Source of the DNA: Megaleporinus macrocephalus
Taxonomy: Eukaryota; Chordata; Actinopteri; Characiformes; Anostomidae
DNA length: 64,000 nucleotides
Assembly: GCA_021613375.1 (NCBI GenBank)
Contig: CM038719.1
Coordinates: 36,007,747-36,071,746 of the forward strand
Direction of reading: 5' to 3'
The translations under genes and the position numbers were made by a program. The number at the start of each line of letters is the position of its first letter. Position 1 is the stretch's first letter. Below, piece after piece: positions 53,413-64,000 of the stretch. The notes under the pieces were generated by a model. The model was not told where the DNA came from. It made no database searches and saw only the letters and a program-made list of their open reading frames with translations.

Positions 53413-54784
53413 TGTGAATGTCAGCTGCACTCCACACCTTTCCCTGGACTACATTTCCCATGATTCAGGTTCACCGCCAGCCAATTATGGTCCACCTTCT
53501 AGGAGTTACTCACCAGAGTATTGATCTGGTTTCCCTGGGACTTTCTAATGAGCCGTTTACTTAAGCTCTTCTGTATTGCCATTGTTTCTAGAAGCATACT
53601 GAGTGATCAAGCTCTTTGTTTGTTTTCTGCGTTGACCTGTTTTTGTATTCTCTCTTTTTTTTTTTATTTTGCTTTGCCCTTTTCATATTGTTGCTCATCT
53701 GATTGTCTTTTAGGTTTGACCTTTACCTGTTTTGGATATCTGTCTTGCCCATCTACCTGTTTTTGTTCAACTTTTGTTCAACTGTTTTGTCCTGGCCTGT
53801 ATTTTCAACTACTATTTTGGATTCGCCCTCTGTAAAAGCTCACCTTTCTCTTGACATCTGCAGACGTTTGACCAGTCACCACAGCATCACTATGTCTTTA
53901 CTATTATATGAGAAATGTGGGAAAACACAAAAAAGGCCAAGAATTTTTAATGATCTGTTTCCACTCAATAGGAATTTATTCAGTTATGTCAGAATACTGT
54001 GTATATGAGATTTGCACATGTTTACTTTTCTGAAACAATCTAAAACTTTACCAATTTAGCAAACAATGAATCTGCAAAACAAACATAAAACAAACTGAAC
54101 TGATTAAAGTATGTAGGCTACAGTAAACCTGCATTTTGGACAACAGAGAAAGGTTGATCATCCATGAGCAATAGAGCAAGAACAGCATGTGGTCCCACCC
54201 TTTTAAACATTCTCTTGCCCTCTTTCTATTCGAAGTAAAGGTCCACATGTTACCATATTTTGGTCCTGCATCCGCAGAAAGATGTAAGTTTATACTTGAC
54301 ATAATGACATAATCACAGCACCTCTGGGCCACCTGCTGGGTCTGCACGATATTGCAGTTCACTGTGACGCTCATCCCAGGAATTGTAGCTTAGCATTCAC
54401 TGTACACATAACGCTTCATTCAAAAAGACTGAAGGAGACAATTGTATGAGATCTCTATCTTATCATATCATATCAGATCATATCATATCACATCATAGCA
54501 GAAACAACTATAAACCTTACATTTTACCTTACATTATTATGTTTGTGTGCTGTCCTGCCCTAAACAGATCTGTCACGTGGGAAGAAGATCAGTGTTACAC
54601 TTTTGTGGTGATATTTACACACAACAACCAACAGTACACTACAGTAAACTCAGACTGTTTTTAATCTCAAATCAAGTTTCTGGAGATGTGAATTTACAGT
54701 ATAATTTTATCATTAACAGTAATTATGTAGTGCCTTTCTCAAATTTAGGGAGTAATAGCAATTAAATACATAATCAAACTATGT
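53413..54784. other. Intergenic, no gene seen
   Basis: T-rich stretch 53600-53830, and a short TATCA pentanucleotide run (54457-54500). No coding supported. Confidence 0.4.
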
Positions 54785-56762
54785 ATTCAGCTTGAGGCCT
54801 AGTTAAACCCCTCAGTCGCGCTATAGAGTATCCAGCTTGAGGCCTACTCCAACCCCTCAGTGGCACTATAGAGTATCCAGCTTGAGGCCTAGTCAAACCC
54901 CTCAGTCGCACTATAGAGTATCCAGCTTGAGGCCTAGTCCAACCCCTCAGTGGTACTATAGAGTATCCAGCTTGAGGCCTAGTCAAACCCTCAGTGGTAC
55001 TATAGAGTATCGGCTTGAGGCCTAGTCAAACCCCCTCAGTCGCACTATAGAATATCCGGCTGGAGGCCTAGTCAAACTCCTCAGTCGCACTATAGAGTAT
55101 CCAACTTGAGGCCTAGTCAAATTCCTCAGTCGCACTATAGAATATCCAGCTTGAGGCCTAGTCAAAGTCCTCAGTGGTACTATAGAATATCCAGCTTGAG
55201 GCCTAGTCCAACCCCTCAGTCGTACTATAGAATATCCAGCTTGAGGCCTAGTCAAACCCCTCTGTTGCAATGTAGAGTATCCGGCTTGAGGTCTAGTCAA
55301 ACCCCTTAGTCGCACTATAGAGTATCCAGCTTGAGGCCTAGTCAAACTCCTCAGTCGCACTATAGAGTATCCAGCTTGAGGCCTAGTCAAACTCCTCAGT
55401 CGCACTATAGAGTATCCAGCTTGAGGCCTAGTCAAACTCCTCAGTCGCACTATAGAATATCCAGCTTGAGGCCTAGTCAAACCCCTCTGTTACAATGTAG
55501 AGTATCCGGCTTGAGGCCTAGTCAAAAACCTCTGTTGCAGTGTAGAGTGTCCAGCTTGAGGCCTAATCAAACCCCTCTGTTGCAGTGTAGAGTATCCGGC
55601 TTGAGGCCTAGTCAAAAACCTCTGTTGCAGTGTAGAGTATCCAGCTTGAGGCCTAGTCAAAACCCTCTGTTGCAGTGTAGAGTATCCGGCTTGAGGCCTA
55701 GTCAAAAACCTCTGTTGCAGTGTAGAGTATCCGGCTTGAGGCCTAGTCAAACCCCTCTGTTGCAGTGTAGAGTATCCGGCTTGCGGCCTTGTCAAACTCC
55801 TCAGTCACGCTATAGAGTATCCAGCTTGAGGCCTAGTCAAACTCCTCAGTCGCACTATAGAGTATCCAGCTTGAGGCCTAGTCAAACCGCTCAGTCGCAC
55901 TATAGAGTATCCAGCTTGAGGCCTAGTCAAATTCCTCAGTCGCACTATAGAATATCCAGCTTGAGGTCTAGTCAAACCCCTCTGTTGCAGTGTAGAGTGT
56001 CCAGCTTGAGGCCTAATCAAACCCCTCTGTTGCAGTGTAGAGTATCCGGCTTGAGGCCTAGTCAAAACCCTCTGTTGCAGTGTAGAGTATCCGGCTTGAG
56101 GCCTAGTCAAAAACCTCTGTTGCAGTGTAGAGTATCCAGCTTGAGGCCTAGTCAAACCCCTCTGTTGCAGTGTAGAGTATCCAGCTTGAGGCCTAGTCAA
56201 ACTCCTCAGTCGCACTATAGAGTATCCAGCTTGAGGCCTAGTCAAACCGCTCAGTCGCACTATAGAGTATCCAGCTTGAGGCCTAGTCAAATTCCTCAGT
56301 CGCACTATAGAATACCCAGCTTGAGGTCTAGTCAAACCCCTCTGTTGCAGTGTAGAGTGTCCAGCTTGAGGCCTAATCAAACCCCTCTGTTGCAGTGTAG
56401 AGTATCCGGCTTGAGGCCTAGTCAAAAACCTCTGTTGCAGTGTAGAGTATCCAGCTTGAGGCCTAGTCAAACCCCTCTGTTGCAGTGTAGAGTATCCGGC
56501 TTGCGGCCTTGTCAAACTCCTCAGTCACGCTATAGAGTATCCAGCTTGAGGCCTAGTCAAACCCCTCAGTCGCACTATAGAGTATCCAGCTTGAGGCCTA
56601 GTCAAATTCCTCAGTCGCACTATAGAATATCCAGCTTGAGGTCTAGTCAAACCCCTCTGTTGCAGTGTACAGTGTCCAGCTTGAGGTCTAGTCAAACCCC
56701 TCTGTTGCAGTGTAGAGTATCCAGTTTGAGGCCTAGTCAAGCCCCTGAGTAGCACTGTTCTA
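54785..56762. repeat. 45-bp minisatellite array, about 44 units
   Basis: Unit CAGCTTGAGGCCTAGTCAAA followed by 25 bases of one of two types: CTCAGTCGCACTATAG or CTCTGTTGCAGTGTAG. Because 45 is a multiple of three and few stops arise, long frames stay open on both strands. A variant (TTGCGGCCTTGTCAAAC) recurs at 55781 and 56501, exactly 720 bp or 16 units apart, showing a higher-order repeat. Degenerate half-units continue to about 57000. Confidence 0.95.
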
Positions 56763-57017
56763 TTTGTGGAATTCACTGAGGCATTCTCGCACTATCTGCA
56801 ATACTGTGGAACAAAGTCAACAGGTTGCAGACAAGTCCAACTCACCTGTTGCAATGTAGAGTACCTGGCTTAAGGCTTGTTCAAACTCAGATAGTGATGT
56901 AGTCAAATTCCTTCATCGTACTGCAAAGTATTTAACTTGGGAGGCACAAGAACTAGTCACACTCCTCTGTTGTGGTCAAACTCCTCTATTATGCTGCATA
57001 AGCAGATGAAGAGAGGA

Positions 57018-57056
57018 TGTTTTTGTACAGGGTTTCTGTTGATGTGTCTCACCGTG
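57018..57056 (-). other. 23-RSS, altered heptamer
   Basis: Nonamer ACAAAAACA (57018-57026), 23-bp spacer, heptamer CACGGTG (57050-57056). Confidence 0.88.
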
Positions 57057-57516
57057 ATCCTCGAGCGCAGTAATACACAGCTGTGTCTCCAGTTTGCAGA
57101 TTCTGCCCGGTTAGGGTGACTGTGTTGCTGGACGAGTCTCTGGAAACTTGAAACCTGCTTTTCAGCTTATCGCTGTAGTAAGCTTTACCATCTCCACATT
57201 GTGCTCCAATCCACTCCAGAGCTTTTCAGAGCAGGCTGCCGTACCCAGTCTGTACAGTAGCTTCTTTCAGTCACTGAATATCCAGAAATCTTACAGATCA
57301 GTGACACTGACTGACCCGGATTTATGACCATGGATCCAGGCTGGCTCAGCTCAACACTGTGAACACCTGTTAAACATACTGTATGTGTTATTTCTTACAT
57401 TATTTGAATGATAAACCAGATACGAGGATCAATTAACAGTAAAGGCATTCTAAAAAGCACTCACAGGTTGCAGCAGCCAAAAGCAGCAGCAGCAGTCGAA
57501 GAAATATGGAAGACAT
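57057..57516 (-). pseudogene. ighv: Family B IGHV with FR2 frameshift
   Basis: Exon 1 57465-57516 (MSSIFLRLLLLLLAAAT), V exon 57057-57366 (310 nt). Reads VHSVELSQPGSMVINPGQSVSLICKISGYSVTERSYCTDWVRQP; one extra base near 57229 (CTCTGAAAAGC for CAGGAAAAGC) then shifts the frame to a TAA. FR3 in the other frame is complete ([32 protein letters not shown]). The heptamer is also off-consensus. Confidence 0.87.
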
Positions 57517-57583
57517 ACTGAACAATGAAGTGAACGCTGTCGGCCTTCAACTCCCATAACCTTAATGTAAGAAATGTCAGAAC

Positions 57584-57591
57584 ATTTGCAT
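57584..57591 (-). promoter_or_regulatory. Ig octamer ATGCAAAT
   Basis: Perfect octamer 68 bp upstream of the ATG at 57516. Confidence 0.8.
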
Positions 57592-57639
57592 AGAGGAGCT
57601 TCTGTTATGTCACTGTTTCTTAAGGAGACATGCACTGCT

Positions 57640-58140
57640 GTTCAAAAGTCTTAGGCACCTAGGCTCATCGTTTCAAGCCCTTTATCCTAACCTAGTGTAC
57701 TTTCACCAGAACTGTATCTGAGGAGGTTAGATATACACTAATCCACCTGCAAAGACAAATAAGCAGACACATAGGACTTTTCCGAACTACACCTAATAAG
57801 AACAAATTAAAATATATAAAGAAAATGAGTCTTTTAACTCTTTTAACAATGGACACAACATCAAGCTCCCATCTCGCTTCAGGTCTGAGAACATCCACGG
57901 GTGTTTCTGTCCATCCTTCCACTGTGAAGAGACACCTCAACGCTATGGTGCATGTAAGGATGTCTAGCTGCTCAAGAAGCTTCTCACTGAGAAAAGGAGA
58001 CATCAAAGTGGCTGCTTTTGTTCTCAGGACAATGGACTGACCCCTCCAGACCACAAAGATGTCGCTGTACTGTGCTGTACTGTATCGTAAGAAGCAGAAA
58101 GTGGAAGCAACATCTAAGATGAGTCTTTGAAAGTGTAGAA
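57640..58140. mobile_element. Degenerate Tc1-like DNA-transposon relic
   Basis: Starts with a CAAAAGTCTTAGGCACCT end and holds a degraded stretch (VSVHPSTVKRHLNAM) that resembles a transposase helix-turn-helix. The 196-codon minus-strand frame here is a shadow. Possibly the same family as the relic in the B1 flanks. Confidence 0.4.
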
Positions 58141-58189
58141 AAATATTTGAGGCTTTATTAAAGACAAGCTGAAAGTGAGTTTTATTACT

Positions 58190-58410
58190 TTTCTGACACT
58201 GAAAATGGATGGGGGTTTTACTCTGGGTACTTCGGTTTACTCCCACACGTCCAAACACATGCATGTTAGGTTGATTGGTCACTCTAAACTGCCCGTAGGT
58301 GTGAATGTGGGTGTGAGTGAGTGAATGTTGGCCATGCGATGGACTGGCGACCTGTCCATGGTGTACCCCGGCTTCGCCCGATGGCGCTGGGATTGGCTCC
58401 AGCCCCCTTG
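58190..58410. mobile_element. Common fish retroposon 3' sequence
   Basis: ACACATGCATGTTAGGTTGAT, GCGATGGACTGGCGACCTGT and GGCTCCAGCCCCC are parts of a very abundant fish repeat. A diverged second piece lies at 59770-59930. Family not resolved. Confidence 0.6.
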
Positions 58411-58424
58411 TAGTATGAATACTC

Positions 58425-58482
58425 TAAAAAGAATAGAACCAAGTATGGAGCCCTGAGGCACCATACCGAGTTTCATATGCAC
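58425..58482 (-). pseudogene. LINE reverse transcriptase scrap
   Basis: Minus strand VPQGSILGSILFRVFIL, the RT PQG motif, about 20 codons only. A longer relative is at 63330-63499. Confidence 0.6.
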
Positions 58483-58758
58483 CTAAAGAATTATATTGTC
58501 AAAAGCATTCAAATAAAAAATAACAAGAAAGGATGTACTATAAAAAATATTAATATAAGAATTGTGTCAGATGGTTTTGCGCTTTTCCAATAGCTGTTTC
58601 TGACTTTTTTATTATTTACATTAAGAAAGTTGATTAAAAACTGTTAGAAAAACTGCATTTTCTAAAATCAAATTCAAGAAATGTGAGTTGGCAATGCTGA
58701 AGTCACAGTTATGCTGTGTGGTGTATTTGTTAAATACTTCATGATATTTTTAATGGTG

Positions 58759-58777
58759 TAGCACCACCTACTGGTGT
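58759..58777 (-). promoter_or_regulatory. CTCF-like motif near C relic
   Basis: Minus strand ACACCAGTAGGTGGTGCTA, about 60 bp 3' of the family C relic at 58838. Confidence 0.4.
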
Positions 58778-58837
58778 AAGGAGTATACTGATTACATTTA
58801 CTGCCTTTTCTCTTATTTTCTCTATTTTGGTTTTTGA

Positions 58838-59000
58838 ACAGCTGTGTCCTGTGCTCTCAAGCCATTCATCTTCAGATGCACAATGTGTTTAGAGTTTTCT
58901 GTGGCTGTATCCATGTTGGCATATATAGTATCCTTCTAGCATTATACCAAATAAGACCTATCCACCTATATTCCACTCTGTTGTCTGTGGGAATTTCAAT
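58838..59000 (-). pseudogene. IGHV family C, degraded fragment
   Basis: FR3-to-FR2 remnant alignable to the intact C gene (CATCTGAAGATGAATGGC, GCCAACATGGATAC), with many indels and no usable RSS. Leader and FR1 absent. Confidence 0.6.
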
Positions 59001-60018
59001 TTTGAGGTCAGGCACTGATTTTCGGACTAAAAGGCTTCTAGTTCACATTCTAGTTTACAAAGGTGTTCAGTATGGTTAAGTTCAGGACGCTGTGCAGGCT
59101 ACTGGAGCTCCTTCATACAAAACTCATTCAACCATCGAGCTGGCTTTGTGCATGGAGGCACAGTAAGGCTGGAACAACGAAGGGTCTTCCCCAAACTGTT
59201 ACCACAAAGAAGGAAGCATAAGGCTGTCTAACAAATCTGTAGCATTGACAATACTATTCACTGAAACTGAGGGGTTTGAAACCCTAAAACATAGCCCTAG
59301 ACAAGGGGTATTTCATTAGAATTTGGTAAGGTCCACCTTAAGGAGATTTCCTGAGGCCAAGGTCGGGACCATCATCATTTCTAACTTTGTTATGATTCAG
59401 TGGCGTATCCAGCATCTTATACCATCAGCAACTGAAAGATCACACGTACCGTTCAATACATTTACTGTTTAAATGCTGAACTGAAATGTTGAACTGAATA
59501 AATGCTTTTTTTTCATCACTAAGTAAAAACAAGGGCTACATTTAAAATTCTTTTGAAAAAGTGCATCATAAAGTATTTATTAATAATAAAAAAGGGAAAT
59601 AAAATGTTACACATCTTAACAGTTTATCTCTCTCTTGTATTCCTCCACACTTTCTCTTGTTTAGTGAGAGAAATGAGCTCTTGGTTGTCCAGCCAGGACT
59701 TTATATCTGGGCTGAAATTGTGTTAGGACCATTCTCACACATATGAGATATCCGGAACGTTCTGTGTGGAGTGTGTATGTTCTCCCTGTGCTTGAGTGGG
59801 TTTACTCCGGTTTCCTCCCACAGTCCAAACACATGCATGTTAGGTTGATTGCTCACTTTAAACTGCCTGTAGGTGTGAGTGTCTGTTGAACATGCGATGG
59901 ACTGGTCACCTGTTCATGGTGTAACCCACCATCTGCATGATTCTGACTTTAAACTATCGTTTGTGCTTATAGTGAATGATGCTCTTAGATTTTGTGTGGT
60001 TCTGTATCTCACAGATAA
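59000..60018. other. Intergenic, no gene seen
   Basis: Apart from the retroposon piece at 59770-59930, nothing recognised. Confidence 0.4.
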
Positions 60019-60057
60019 TGTTTTTGAACAGGGTCTGTGTTGATGTGTTTCACTGTG
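60019..60057 (-). other. 23-RSS, altered nonamer
   Basis: Nonamer TCAAAAACA (60019-60027), 23-bp spacer, heptamer CACAGTG (60051-60057). Confidence 0.85.
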
Positions 60058-60466
60058 GAGCTCTTTCACGAGCGCAGTAGTACACAGCTGTGTCTTCCGT
60101 CTGCAGATTATATCCTAATAAGGTTACTGTGTTGCTGGACGCATGGACTACAAGTTGAAATTTGCTTTTCAAATTATCACTGAAGTCAGACTGACCTCCA
60201 TGTATCTGTCCAACCCACTCCAGAGCTCCTCCTGCAGTAGCTGCTCAGTAAAATTTCAGAACCTTTACAGGTCAGTGACATTGACTGACCAGAATGTATG
60301 ACCGCTGAATCAGATCAACACAGTGAGCGCCTGTCAAACATACTGCATGTGTAAGTTAATATATTTTTGAAAGTCTAAAGTCTAAACAGGTATTTCAGGA
60401 CTAGGAATGGAGAGAGAATAATTGAAATCTAACAAGCAGCAGCAGCAGTAGAGATGAGAAGAACAT
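60058..60466 (-). pseudogene. ighv: Family B IGHV lacking FR2 core
   Basis: V exon remains at 60058-60330, with FR3 ([23 protein letters not shown]) and FR1 recognisable, but about 20 bases covering the conserved Trp and IRQP are deleted near 60238. The leader (ATG 60466, MFFSSLLLLLLV) has lost its donor. The octamer-like ATGCAGAT is 287 bp away, displaced by the dispersed repeat. Confidence 0.8.
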
Positions 60467-60540
60467 GGTGGGTGTAAAAGCTAATGGCCTTGACCTCCAG
60501 CAACCTTAGCATATCATCATAGTATATCCAAAATTGTAAC

Positions 60541-60720
60541 TTTACAGGAGAGACCAAAAACATACTTTACTTTTAATAGAAATCAATGGAACCAGAATTT
60601 TTTCCAAGCTATTTTGGAGCACTTCTATTGGCCAATTCATTATTAAAGTTTCCCACAATGTAAACGACTATTGGCGTGATGTAGAAAACTCAAAATCGAC
60701 AAAAGTGAATATTTTTCACT
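60541..60720. repeat. Dispersed ~140-bp repeat in V promoter
   Basis: Relative of 23099-23240 lying between the ATG (60466) and the octamer remnant (60753-60760), so it apparently separated a promoter from its gene. Confidence 0.55.
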
Positions 60721-60752
60721 GGACAGCAACGATATAAAGGACAAGGCAGAAC

Positions 60753-60760
60753 ATCTGCAT
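60753..60760 (-). promoter_or_regulatory. Degenerate octamer ATGCAGAT
   Basis: One mismatch to the octamer, in a family B-like context (AACATCTGCATAGA). Confidence 0.5.
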
Positions 60761-60769
60761 AGAAGAGCT

Positions 60770-61796
60770 TTGATTGCATCATCATTATTTCTCTTAAGGA
60801 AACCTACTGCCAGTTTATTTAAAATGTTCAATTCATTTAAAACCAATATAGCAAATATTAAACAATGAACAGCCAACAAGAAGAAAAGATAGTGACAATT
60901 ATAGTTTGTAAAACTTTATATTTAACATCCATACATATATAAAGCTGTATATCTCAGCTTCATCACAGAGAGGGTGAATAGCCTGTTGATGTTTTTGACC
61001 AAATGAAGTGTGTAACAGTCACAGGATGCAGCTGGAGTAGATGAATCATGTGGGTCAGTAAATGCAGAGTTTTTCAGAAAACATCTCCATCTACTGTTCC
61101 TTATATACGAACATGTCTGAGCCAACCTGAGCAAATATCCTCCAACAAAACTGACTGCTGGACAGACAAAGTATAGATCTTTAAAATAAAATAGGCAGAG
61201 GCAGAAACCAAGAAGAGCTTTCTAAATGCATAATTGTAGCAAACACATCACACAAGTATGAGAAACCAATGAATAGAGTTTCCTAATGCACAGATTTGCT
61301 AAGCATGGTGCATTTTTCACTGCCATCGCCACTTTAGAAGGCAAGCAGCTACTCAGACTGGGCTGTGATATTACTTATCTCGTCTGAACTACTACAGCTA
61401 CAGCCCTGTAGGTGGATAACTACTACAAAATAGACAAAAAACACAGTATATACTTAGGAAGATTGGTGGACTGTGTTAGTACAACCTACATCTCCAGCCA
61501 GAGTTTAGAACATTCCAATTTTACAAAGGCTAATGACAGTGGGGACCAAGACTTTAATAATAAACTCACACATAAATAGCTGTAGTTAATTTTATCACAG
61601 GTTTCCTATTTGAATTTTCTGTCCCACATTACAAAAGCTAATAAGAGTGGGGACTTTTTGTATATAGCTATATATATGTAGAAAAATGTAGAGAAATTGA
61701 ACGTGAGTCTTGTGAAAATAATTGATACTGTAAAGAATGGGCAGATAAAATAAAAAAATATCAAAAGTTAACATGTACGTTTAAAAGCCTTTATCT
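60770..61796. other. Intergenic, no gene seen
   Basis: No V, transposon or RNA signal recognised on either strand. Confidence 0.4.
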
Positions 61797-61801
61797 TAGC
61801 G

Positions 61802-62132
61802 TGTCACGGTGTAGTTGGAGCGAGGAAAGGCAGTTGCGGACACAATTGCGAACTGTAGTTTAAACACGGATTTAATTTAAACAGACGGCCGGAGTACACC
61901 ACAACAACAACAGTAACATCAGAAACAATAACATGACCATAACAATGAGCGACCAAGACAGACTGCAAACACAGGGTATATATACAGAGAGTAACAAGAG
62001 GGAACAGGTGACAACTCAGGATAGAAGGAAAACAGGTGTGACGGACGGGGCCAGGGAGCACGTGACAAAACTGAAACACATTGACGGGACGTAAACAAGC
62101 GAGGGACGCGGGGAACATGGCGGGGTATGACA
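61802..62132. mobile_element. Solo-LTR-like element with 5-bp TSD
   Basis: 331 bp starting TGTCACGG and ending GTATGACA, flanked on both sides by TAGCG (61797-61801 and 62133-62137). TG...CA ends with a 5-bp duplication are the mark of an LTR. No internal coding. Confidence 0.65.
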
Positions 62133-62279
62133 TAGCGATAAGTACATTTGACCAGTAAGAACACCAGATATCATTAGAACATATATAAGTAATCATACAT
62201 ACAATACAAAGTAACATGAATATCTTATTGTAAAAGAAGTAGATCATATCTTGAGCTCCAGTTTGAAGAAGAAAGTGTA

Positions 62280-62530
62280 GTTCCAGATTTCTCCTGGACG
62301 CCCCAGACATTGTATGAATGTATTCAGTTCCTTCAGCAGCAAATCTTGATTTAGCTTAATGAAGTACTGAGCAGTCAAAGCAGGTATTAGATGAGAACTG
62401 TAAATAATACTGGCATATGTAAAATTATTAATAGTATGTACATATTTAACTGAGTAATATGTTTTACTGAGTAAATAAAAGCTTCCAATAGCTTTTTAAA
62501 TATAATAGCGTCCCCAAGTGCCTAAAACTA
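62280..62530. mobile_element. DNA-transposon relic
   Basis: Same sequence as in the B1 3' flanks (2405-2760) but without the B1 unit, which supports it being a mobile element. Confidence 0.45.
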
Positions 62531-62641
62531 TAACACAGTTCTGTAAAACTAAGCAGCTTTTATATGATGGTCATTTTGACTGGAACTAAAATGAATGAAG
62601 GGAGATCTTTGACTATCTTCACGTCTGTATATCAGAGAGAG

Positions 62642-62680
62642 AGTTTTTGTAAAGGGTCTCTGTTGATGTGTATCACTGTG
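62642..62680 (-). other. 23-RSS
   Basis: Nonamer ACAAAAACT (62642-62650), 23-bp spacer, heptamer CACAGTG (62674-62680). Confidence 0.9.
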
Positions 62681-63116
62681 CGGTTCACCAGCGCAGTAAT
62701 AACCAGCTGTGTCTCCAGTCTGCAGATTCTGTCCACTTAAGGTCACTGTGTTGCTGGACGTGTCTCTAGAAACTACAAACCTGCTATTCAGTTTATCACT
62801 GTGGGCAGTGTAACCATCTCCACATATCCCTCCGATCCACTCCAGAGCTTTTCCTGCAGGCTGCCGTATCCAGTGTGTACAGTAGCTGCTATCAGTTACT
62901 GAATATTCAGAAACTGTACAGGTCAGTAATGTTGACTGACCAGGTGTTACGACCGTGGATGCAGGCTGGGTCAGTTCAACACTGTGAACACCTGCTAAAG
63001 AATATTATTATTATTATTAAGGAGAAACACAAACAACTAAAATGCATTTGGCAGTAAATCTACAAGCACTCACAGGTCACAGTGGTCAGTAGCAGCAGTA
63101 GAGATGTGGAGAACAT
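62681..63116 (-). CDS. ighv: Divergent family B IGHV segment, intact
   Basis: Exon 1 63074-63116 (MFSTSLLLLLTTVT), V exon 62681-62991 (311 nt). Reads VHSVELTQPASTVVTPGQSTLLTC, CDR1 EYSVTDSSYC, FR2 THWIRQPAGKALEWIG, CDR2 GICGDGYTAHS, FR3 RFVVSRDTSSNT and QTGDTAGYYCAGEP. No stop or frameshift. FR3 has TAGYYC where all others have TAVYYC, a possible packing change next to the Cys. Octamer and RSS intact, so probably functional. Confidence 0.88.
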
Positions 63117-63192
63117 GGTGAGTGTTGATGATCAACGAGTGATAGATGTTGGTCTTCACCTCCACCTGCTTAAATATAGTTGAAGGCAGGAG

Positions 63193-63200
63193 ATTTGCAT
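63193..63200 (-). promoter_or_regulatory. Ig octamer ATGCAAAT
   Basis: Perfect octamer 77 bp upstream of the ATG at 63116. Confidence 0.85.
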
Positions 63201-63329
63201 AGTGTCTTTGTTTATGTTAATGGAGATATGATAATGTTCTTAACCAGAAACCAGTTCAGGGTATAAATCAGGCAAATGTGAGGCATAAAAATAAAAGTCA
63301 TGAACAATCTGTGTAACAACGGAAAGTGA

Positions 63330-63499
63330 TATAAGTCATTTCTACCCAAGGATTGCATGAACACTCTGAAAAGAAGAGGACCAAGTATGGAACCCTGAGG
63401 TACACCAAACCTAATTTCATATCTTTTTGAGACATTGATATTTAAACAAACAAATGAATGTTCCTTAAACCAGTTAGAAACATTGTCAAAAAGATACAT
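63330..63499 (-). pseudogene. LINE reverse transcriptase fragment
   Basis: Minus-strand NVSNWFKEHSFVCLNINVSK and FGVPQGSILGPLLFRVFMQ, the RT region around the PQG motif, about 55 codons. Truncated at both ends. Confidence 0.75.
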
Positions 63500-63959
63500 T
63501 TTTCATATTATTACAAGAGTATATTAATTTATTGTGTCAAAGTCTGTCCTTAGACTGTCACATACACAAATTATTCATATGAGATTATGAGTTTAATAAT
63601 TTCCTACGTTAACCAAAATTGTTTCAGATTAATTCAGAAATAAGACTTTCAGAATTGATGTTTTCATTCAGAAGGTTACTGAGACGTTTGGCTGCTTTCT
63701 CTGAAATCCTAATGTAATTTGGGAATTGTAGGTTCACAGTTAAGCAATTTTTTCTGCATATGTTTTTATGTCTAAAATGACTTTACCAGCCCATTAAGAG
63801 CCACTGTCACCCCACAGACTACTACATGGTGGGTCACCGCCTACTGGTGGTCCATGGCCCACAGGTTGACATGGAATATGAATATTATCAGAAATGGGGA
63901 AAACACACTGATGTAGAGCATTAAGTGTGAAGCACTTATTGGGTCCTGTTTTATTGTAC
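63500..63959. other. Intergenic, no gene seen
   Basis: No recognisable feature. Confidence 0.4.
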
Positions 63960-63962
63960 TTA

Positions 63963-64000
<38 letters not shown>
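63960..64000. repeat. ATT microsatellite, cut by window edge
   Basis: TTA/ATT run continuing past the window end. Confidence 0.9.

Noticed and set aside
54785..56762. CRISPR-like array
   Set aside because: Units are head-to-tail with no unique spacers, and the context is a vertebrate genome.
54774..56776. Long frames (up to 473 codons) on both strands
   Set aside because: By-product of a 45-bp tandem repeat with few stops; no start context, signal or flanking gene structure.
57692..58282. 196-codon minus-strand frame
   Set aside because: Overlaps a degenerate transposon relic and a common retroposon; no domain.
61804..62310. 168-codon minus-strand frame
   Set aside because: Lies across the solo-LTR-like element and flank; no recognisable protein.

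Overview
The window is a stretch of the immunoglobulin heavy-chain variable (IGHV) region of a teleost fish. The evidence is about 22 VH segments with two-exon structure (leader exon, short intron, second leader part plus V exon), each followed by a recombination signal with a 23-bp spacer (23-RSS) and most preceded by an ATGCAAAT octamer, together with repeats typical of ray-finned fish genomes. The species is not determined. No D, J or constant exons were recognised.

Three VH families are interleaved. Family A (leader [18 protein letters not shown]2 [14 protein letters not shown]) has an octamer exactly 86 bp upstream of the ATG and a 96-nt intron. Family B (FR2 WIRQPAGKALEW, extra cysteines in CDR1 and CDR2) splits into B1 (CARYPQ end) and B2 (CAGEPQ-like end) with the octamer at 79 bp, plus divergent members at 52-63 kb. 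Family C (RQQAGKPLEWIG) has one intact copy at 49.6 kb and many decayed relics. Fifteen segments look open in the part visible (one cut by the left edge, one with a stop next to its RSS), seven are pseudogenes, and about a dozen are fragments.

Layout. 1-11158: two direct copies of a roughly 6-kb B1-B2-A unit, genes on the minus strand. 11159-16584: an inverted copy of the same unit, genes A, B2, B1 on the plus strand. 16585-30 kb: minus-strand A segments alternating with C relics. 30.4-38.4 kb: a decayed non-LTR retrotransposon on the minus strand with an in-frame 23-copy minisatellite, split by a 5.5-kb L1/Tx1-like element with a 14-bp target-site duplication. 38.7-47.5 kb: more A segments; 42.4-46.9 kb duplicates 23.4-28.2 kb, including a LINE 3' end and a hAT-like element, but carries an extra insertion of about 0.83 kb with three tRNA-like modules. 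48-64 kb: an orphan leader, the intact C gene, divergent B genes and pseudogenes, a 2-kb array of 45-bp repeats, and assorted transposon remains.

The V segments supply variable exons to the heavy chain after RAG-mediated joining; most point the same way (minus strand), while the inverted block would join by the opposite topology. CTCF-like motifs recur 40-70 bp downstream of the RSS in families B2 and C, which may matter for how the locus is scanned.
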